Below are positions 62,310-64,000 of a DNA stretch of 64,000 nt, piece after piece (position 1 is the stretch's first letter; every line of letters starts with the position of its first letter). Origin of the DNA: Kineosporia babensis (GTDB lineage Bacteria > Actinomycetota > Actinomycetes > Actinomycetales > Kineosporiaceae); assembly GCF_021129305.1 (NCBI RefSeq), contig NZ_JAJOMB010000003.1:310001-374000 (forward strand), read 5' to 3'. The notes beneath the pieces are model-generated. The model was given only the letters and a program-made list of their open reading frames with translations. It made no database searches and had not been told where the DNA came from. The translations under genes were made by a program, and so were the position numbers.

Positions 62310-63260
62310 TCAGGCCTCCTGCGCGAGCGGGGTGAAGCCGGCTTCGGTGAGCACGGCGGTGATCTGCTGGAGCAGCTCGGGATCGGTGACCGGCAGCAGA
62401 GGCGGCCGCACCGCACCGCCGCCGGGCTGGCCGAGCAGGTTCATCGCGGCCTTGAGCTGGCTGATCGGCGAGGCGAAACGGCCGCTGTAGTCAGGCGCGA
62501 TCATCCCGGCCGAGAGCTTCTGGTAGCGCTCCACCCAGGTCCGGGCGGTCTTCAGGTCCCCGGCCTGCGCGGCCTCGAAGAACGGCACTGCGTAGGGAGC
62601 GCCGATGCCACCGCCGTCGATAGCGCCGTCACCACCCAGGCCACCGGTCATCAGGGCCAGGCCGCGACGGTGGCTGAGCGAGCCGAAAACCCTTACCCGC
62701 TCGGCGACCGCCTCGATCGTGGCGACCATGGCGTTCCAGTCCCCGGTGGAGTCCTTGATCGCGGCGACCTGGGGCAGGTCGGCCAGCTGGGACATCAGCC
62801 CGGGGGTCTGGGCCAGGTCGACGGCCACCCCGCGCGGCCAGTTGTAGACCATGAACGGCAGGTCGGTGGCCTCGCTGACCTCGCGGTAGAAGGCAAGCGT
62901 CTCGGCTGGTGACGGATGGGCGTACGGCGGCACCGTGGCCAGCACTCCGTCCGCGCCGGCGGCTGCGGCGTGACGCGCCAGCTCGGCGGCCTCGGCGGCG
63001 GTGAAGGCGGAGACGCCGATCACCACCGGGTAGCGACCGGCAACCGCCTCGACACCGACCTCGGTGACCCGGCGGCGCTCGGCCGGACTCTGCGCGAACC
63101 ACTCCCCCGTGCTGCCGTTCAGCAGCACCCCGTGCACACCTTGGCCGGCGTACATCTGCAGCATCGCGGCCAGGGCGGCCTCGTCGAGCTCCAGATCGGC
63201 GGTGAACGGGGTGGGGGCAGCGGGCCAGTAGCCGCTCCAGGTCACGTCGTCGCGGTTCAT
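62310..63260 (-). CDS. Dihydrodipicolinate synthase-family aldolase (DapA-like)
   Basis: 316 residues. GVLLNGSTGEWFAQSPAER (the TGE motif), YNWPRGV (the Tyr of the triad) and VAAIKDSTGDWN with the Schiff-base Lys. It is not near lysine genes, so it is probably a catabolic aldolase/lyase of the KDG or N-acetylneuraminate lyase type. ATG 63260 follows GAGGGAG. It heads the ten-gene operon. Confidence 0.9.
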   Translation of the reverse strand: MNRDDVTWSGYWPAAPTPFTADLELDEAALAAMLQMYAGQGVHGVLLNGSTGEWFAQSPAERRRVTEVGVEAVAGRYPVVIGVSAFTAAEAAELARHAAAAGADGVLATVPPYAHPSPAETLAFYREVSEATDLPFMVYNWPRGVAVDLAQTPGLMSQLADLPQVAAIKDSTGDWNAMVATIEAVAERVRVFGSLSHRRGLALMTGGLGGDGAIDGGGIGAPYAVPFFEAAQAGDLKTARTWVERYQKLSAGMIAPDYSGRFASPISQLKAAMNLLGQPGGGAVRPPLLPVTDPELLQQITAVLTEAGFTPLAQEA

Positions 63261-63308
63261 GCTCCCTCTCGGGTTCGGGGCGTTCCGTCCCCCTACCGGC
63301 TGGTCGGT

Positions 63309-63439
63309 GGGAACGTTTGCACACTCTTGCACGGCCCTTGAGCAGGCAATCAAGGCCCGAAACTCGATGTTTACACGAGGAAATAAGCGTTAACCGACGG
63401 CTGTCGGCGCCTCTTGTGGAAACGATTGCACGGCCCTTG
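63309..63439. promoter_or_regulatory. Paired LacI-type operators in the divergent promoter
   Basis: Two AACGTT-like sites, GGGAACGTTTGCAC (63309-63322) and GGAAACGATTGCAC (63418-63431), fit LacI-family half-site rules. A 14-bp direct repeat TTGCACGGCCCTTG is present at 63327-63340 and 63426-63439. The second copy also supplies TTGCAC at 63426 with ATAGGG 17 nt on, a possible promoter for the regulator. Binding by the neighbouring LacI protein is inferred. Confidence 0.55.
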
Positions 63440-63516
63440 CGGACGGTGATAGGGATAGGGCCAGCACGTTGCCACTCGTCCCTGATGTCCGACTTTCCCC
63501 TGGGGGTCCGCACCCG

Positions 63517-64000
63517 ATGGCCGTGACCATGCGCGAGGTCGCCGAGCACGCCGGCGTCTCGGTCTCCACCGCCTCCCGCGCACTCGGCGGCTCCACCTCG
63601 ATCTCCGAGGAGACCCGGACCCGGGTGATGAGCGCGGCCAGCGACCTGGGCTACCGGGTCAACCGGGCCGCCCGCTCGCTGCGCTCCCGGGAGTCCCGCC
63701 TGATCGGGCTGGTGCTCAACAACCTGCTCAACGCGTCCTTCCACACCATCGCCCAGGTCGTGCAGCGGCGCCTGGCCGCCGAGGGCTACCAGCTCATCCT
63801 CTGCACCACCGACGCCGACGTCACCACCGAGCGCAATCTGCTGGAGACCCTGGCCGACCACGGCGTCGACGGAGTGCTGGTGATCGGCTCCGGACAGAAC
63901 GCCGAGATCACCAATGCCCTGCAGGCGTCCGGAACCGCAGTGGTCAACGTCATCCGCTCTTCCCGCCGGAGCACCTCGCCCACCGTTCTGGCCGCCGACC
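63517..64000 (+). CDS. LacI-family regulator, 3' end outside window
   Basis: 161 residues are visible and the frame is open to the edge. The N-terminal helix-turn-helix MREVAEHAGVSVSTASRALG, then the hinge helix YRVNRAARSLRS, and the start of the periplasmic-binding-like sensor domain LIGLVLNNLLNASFHTIAQ identify the family. ATG 63517 (or 63529). It is divergent from the Hyu/ABC operon, with operator-like pairs between; it probably controls that operon. Confidence 0.92.
   Translation, partial: MAVTMREVAEHAGVSVSTASRALGGSTSISEETRTRVMSAASDLGYRVNRAARSLRSRESRLIGLVLNNLLNASFHTIAQVVQRRLAAEGYQLILCTTDADVTTERNLLETLADHGVDGVLVIGSGQNAEITNALQASGTAVVNVIRSSRRSTSPTVLAAD

Noticed and set aside
1-64000. CRISPR arrays, rRNA genes and complete insertion sequences
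   Set aside because: I saw no regularly spaced direct repeats, no rRNA-like stretches and no intact transposase with terminal inverted repeats.

Overview
The window is 64 kb of high-GC DNA with dense genes, GTG and TTG starts, and many 4-nt stop/start overlaps. With DUF1906, Hyu and STAND/WD40 proteins this points to a complex-lifestyle actinomycete (Actinomycetota). I see no rRNA or ribosomal marker that would fix the genus. All functional calls come from reading motifs; no database search was run.

Layout. (1) 1-6.2 kb: plant-polysaccharide genes, namely a partial clan GH-A glycosidase with a CBM9-like domain, a GH78 alpha-L-rhamnosidase and a small esterase. (2) 6.3-9.7 kb: a signalling locus with a NarL-type histidine kinase, two small proteins and a response regulator whose output is a degenerate cyclase-like domain instead of a DNA-binding domain. 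(3) 9.75-14.48 kb: remains of an integrated plasmid-like element, with broken genes, a primase tail, DnaA-box-like sites, small unknown genes and a large serine recombinase whose last codons lie in the 3' end of a tRNA-Leu(GAG) gene. (4) 14.5-16.1 kb: a Nudix protein, a decayed FAD oxidoreductase and a ribbon-helix-helix-like protein.

(5) 16.1-23.4 kb: an overlapping minus-strand unit of two dynamin-like GTPases and an Hsp70 ATPase domain fused to a WD40 propeller. It is divergent from a Crp/Fnr regulator overlapping a cyclase-like protein that keeps both metal-site aspartates. (6) 23.5-24.9 kb: a DUF1906 protein and an alpha/beta hydrolase. (7) 24.9-35.8 kb: an exopolysaccharide locus. A six-gene minus-strand operon encodes a PelF-like glycosyltransferase, a polytopic membrane protein, two SDR sugar enzymes, a sugar-nucleotidyltransferase and a spherulin-4/GH135-like protein. 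Divergent from it are a lipoprotein and a secreted Agd3/CE18-like deacetylase with Ig-like repeats. The set resembles the fungal galactosaminogalactan and bacterial Pel systems.

(8) 35.9-45.0 kb: mostly metabolic and housekeeping genes, including a methyltransferase, a TetR/MFS/GH3 sugar module with a clear palindromic operator, an aldo-keto reductase, a TrmO-like protein, an IMPACT/YigZ protein and trehalose phosphatase. (9) 45.0-50.6 kb: a divergent pair, a SLOG-like domain with four membrane helices and a STAND NTPase with WD40 repeats, around a near-perfect inverted repeat; this is a candidate conflict or sensing system. (10) 50.6-63.3 kb: a ten-gene minus-strand catabolic operon (DapA-like aldolase, amidohydrolase, HyuA, HyuB, a peptide-type ABC importer and a hydantoinase). 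A LacI regulator divergent from it is cut by the right edge.
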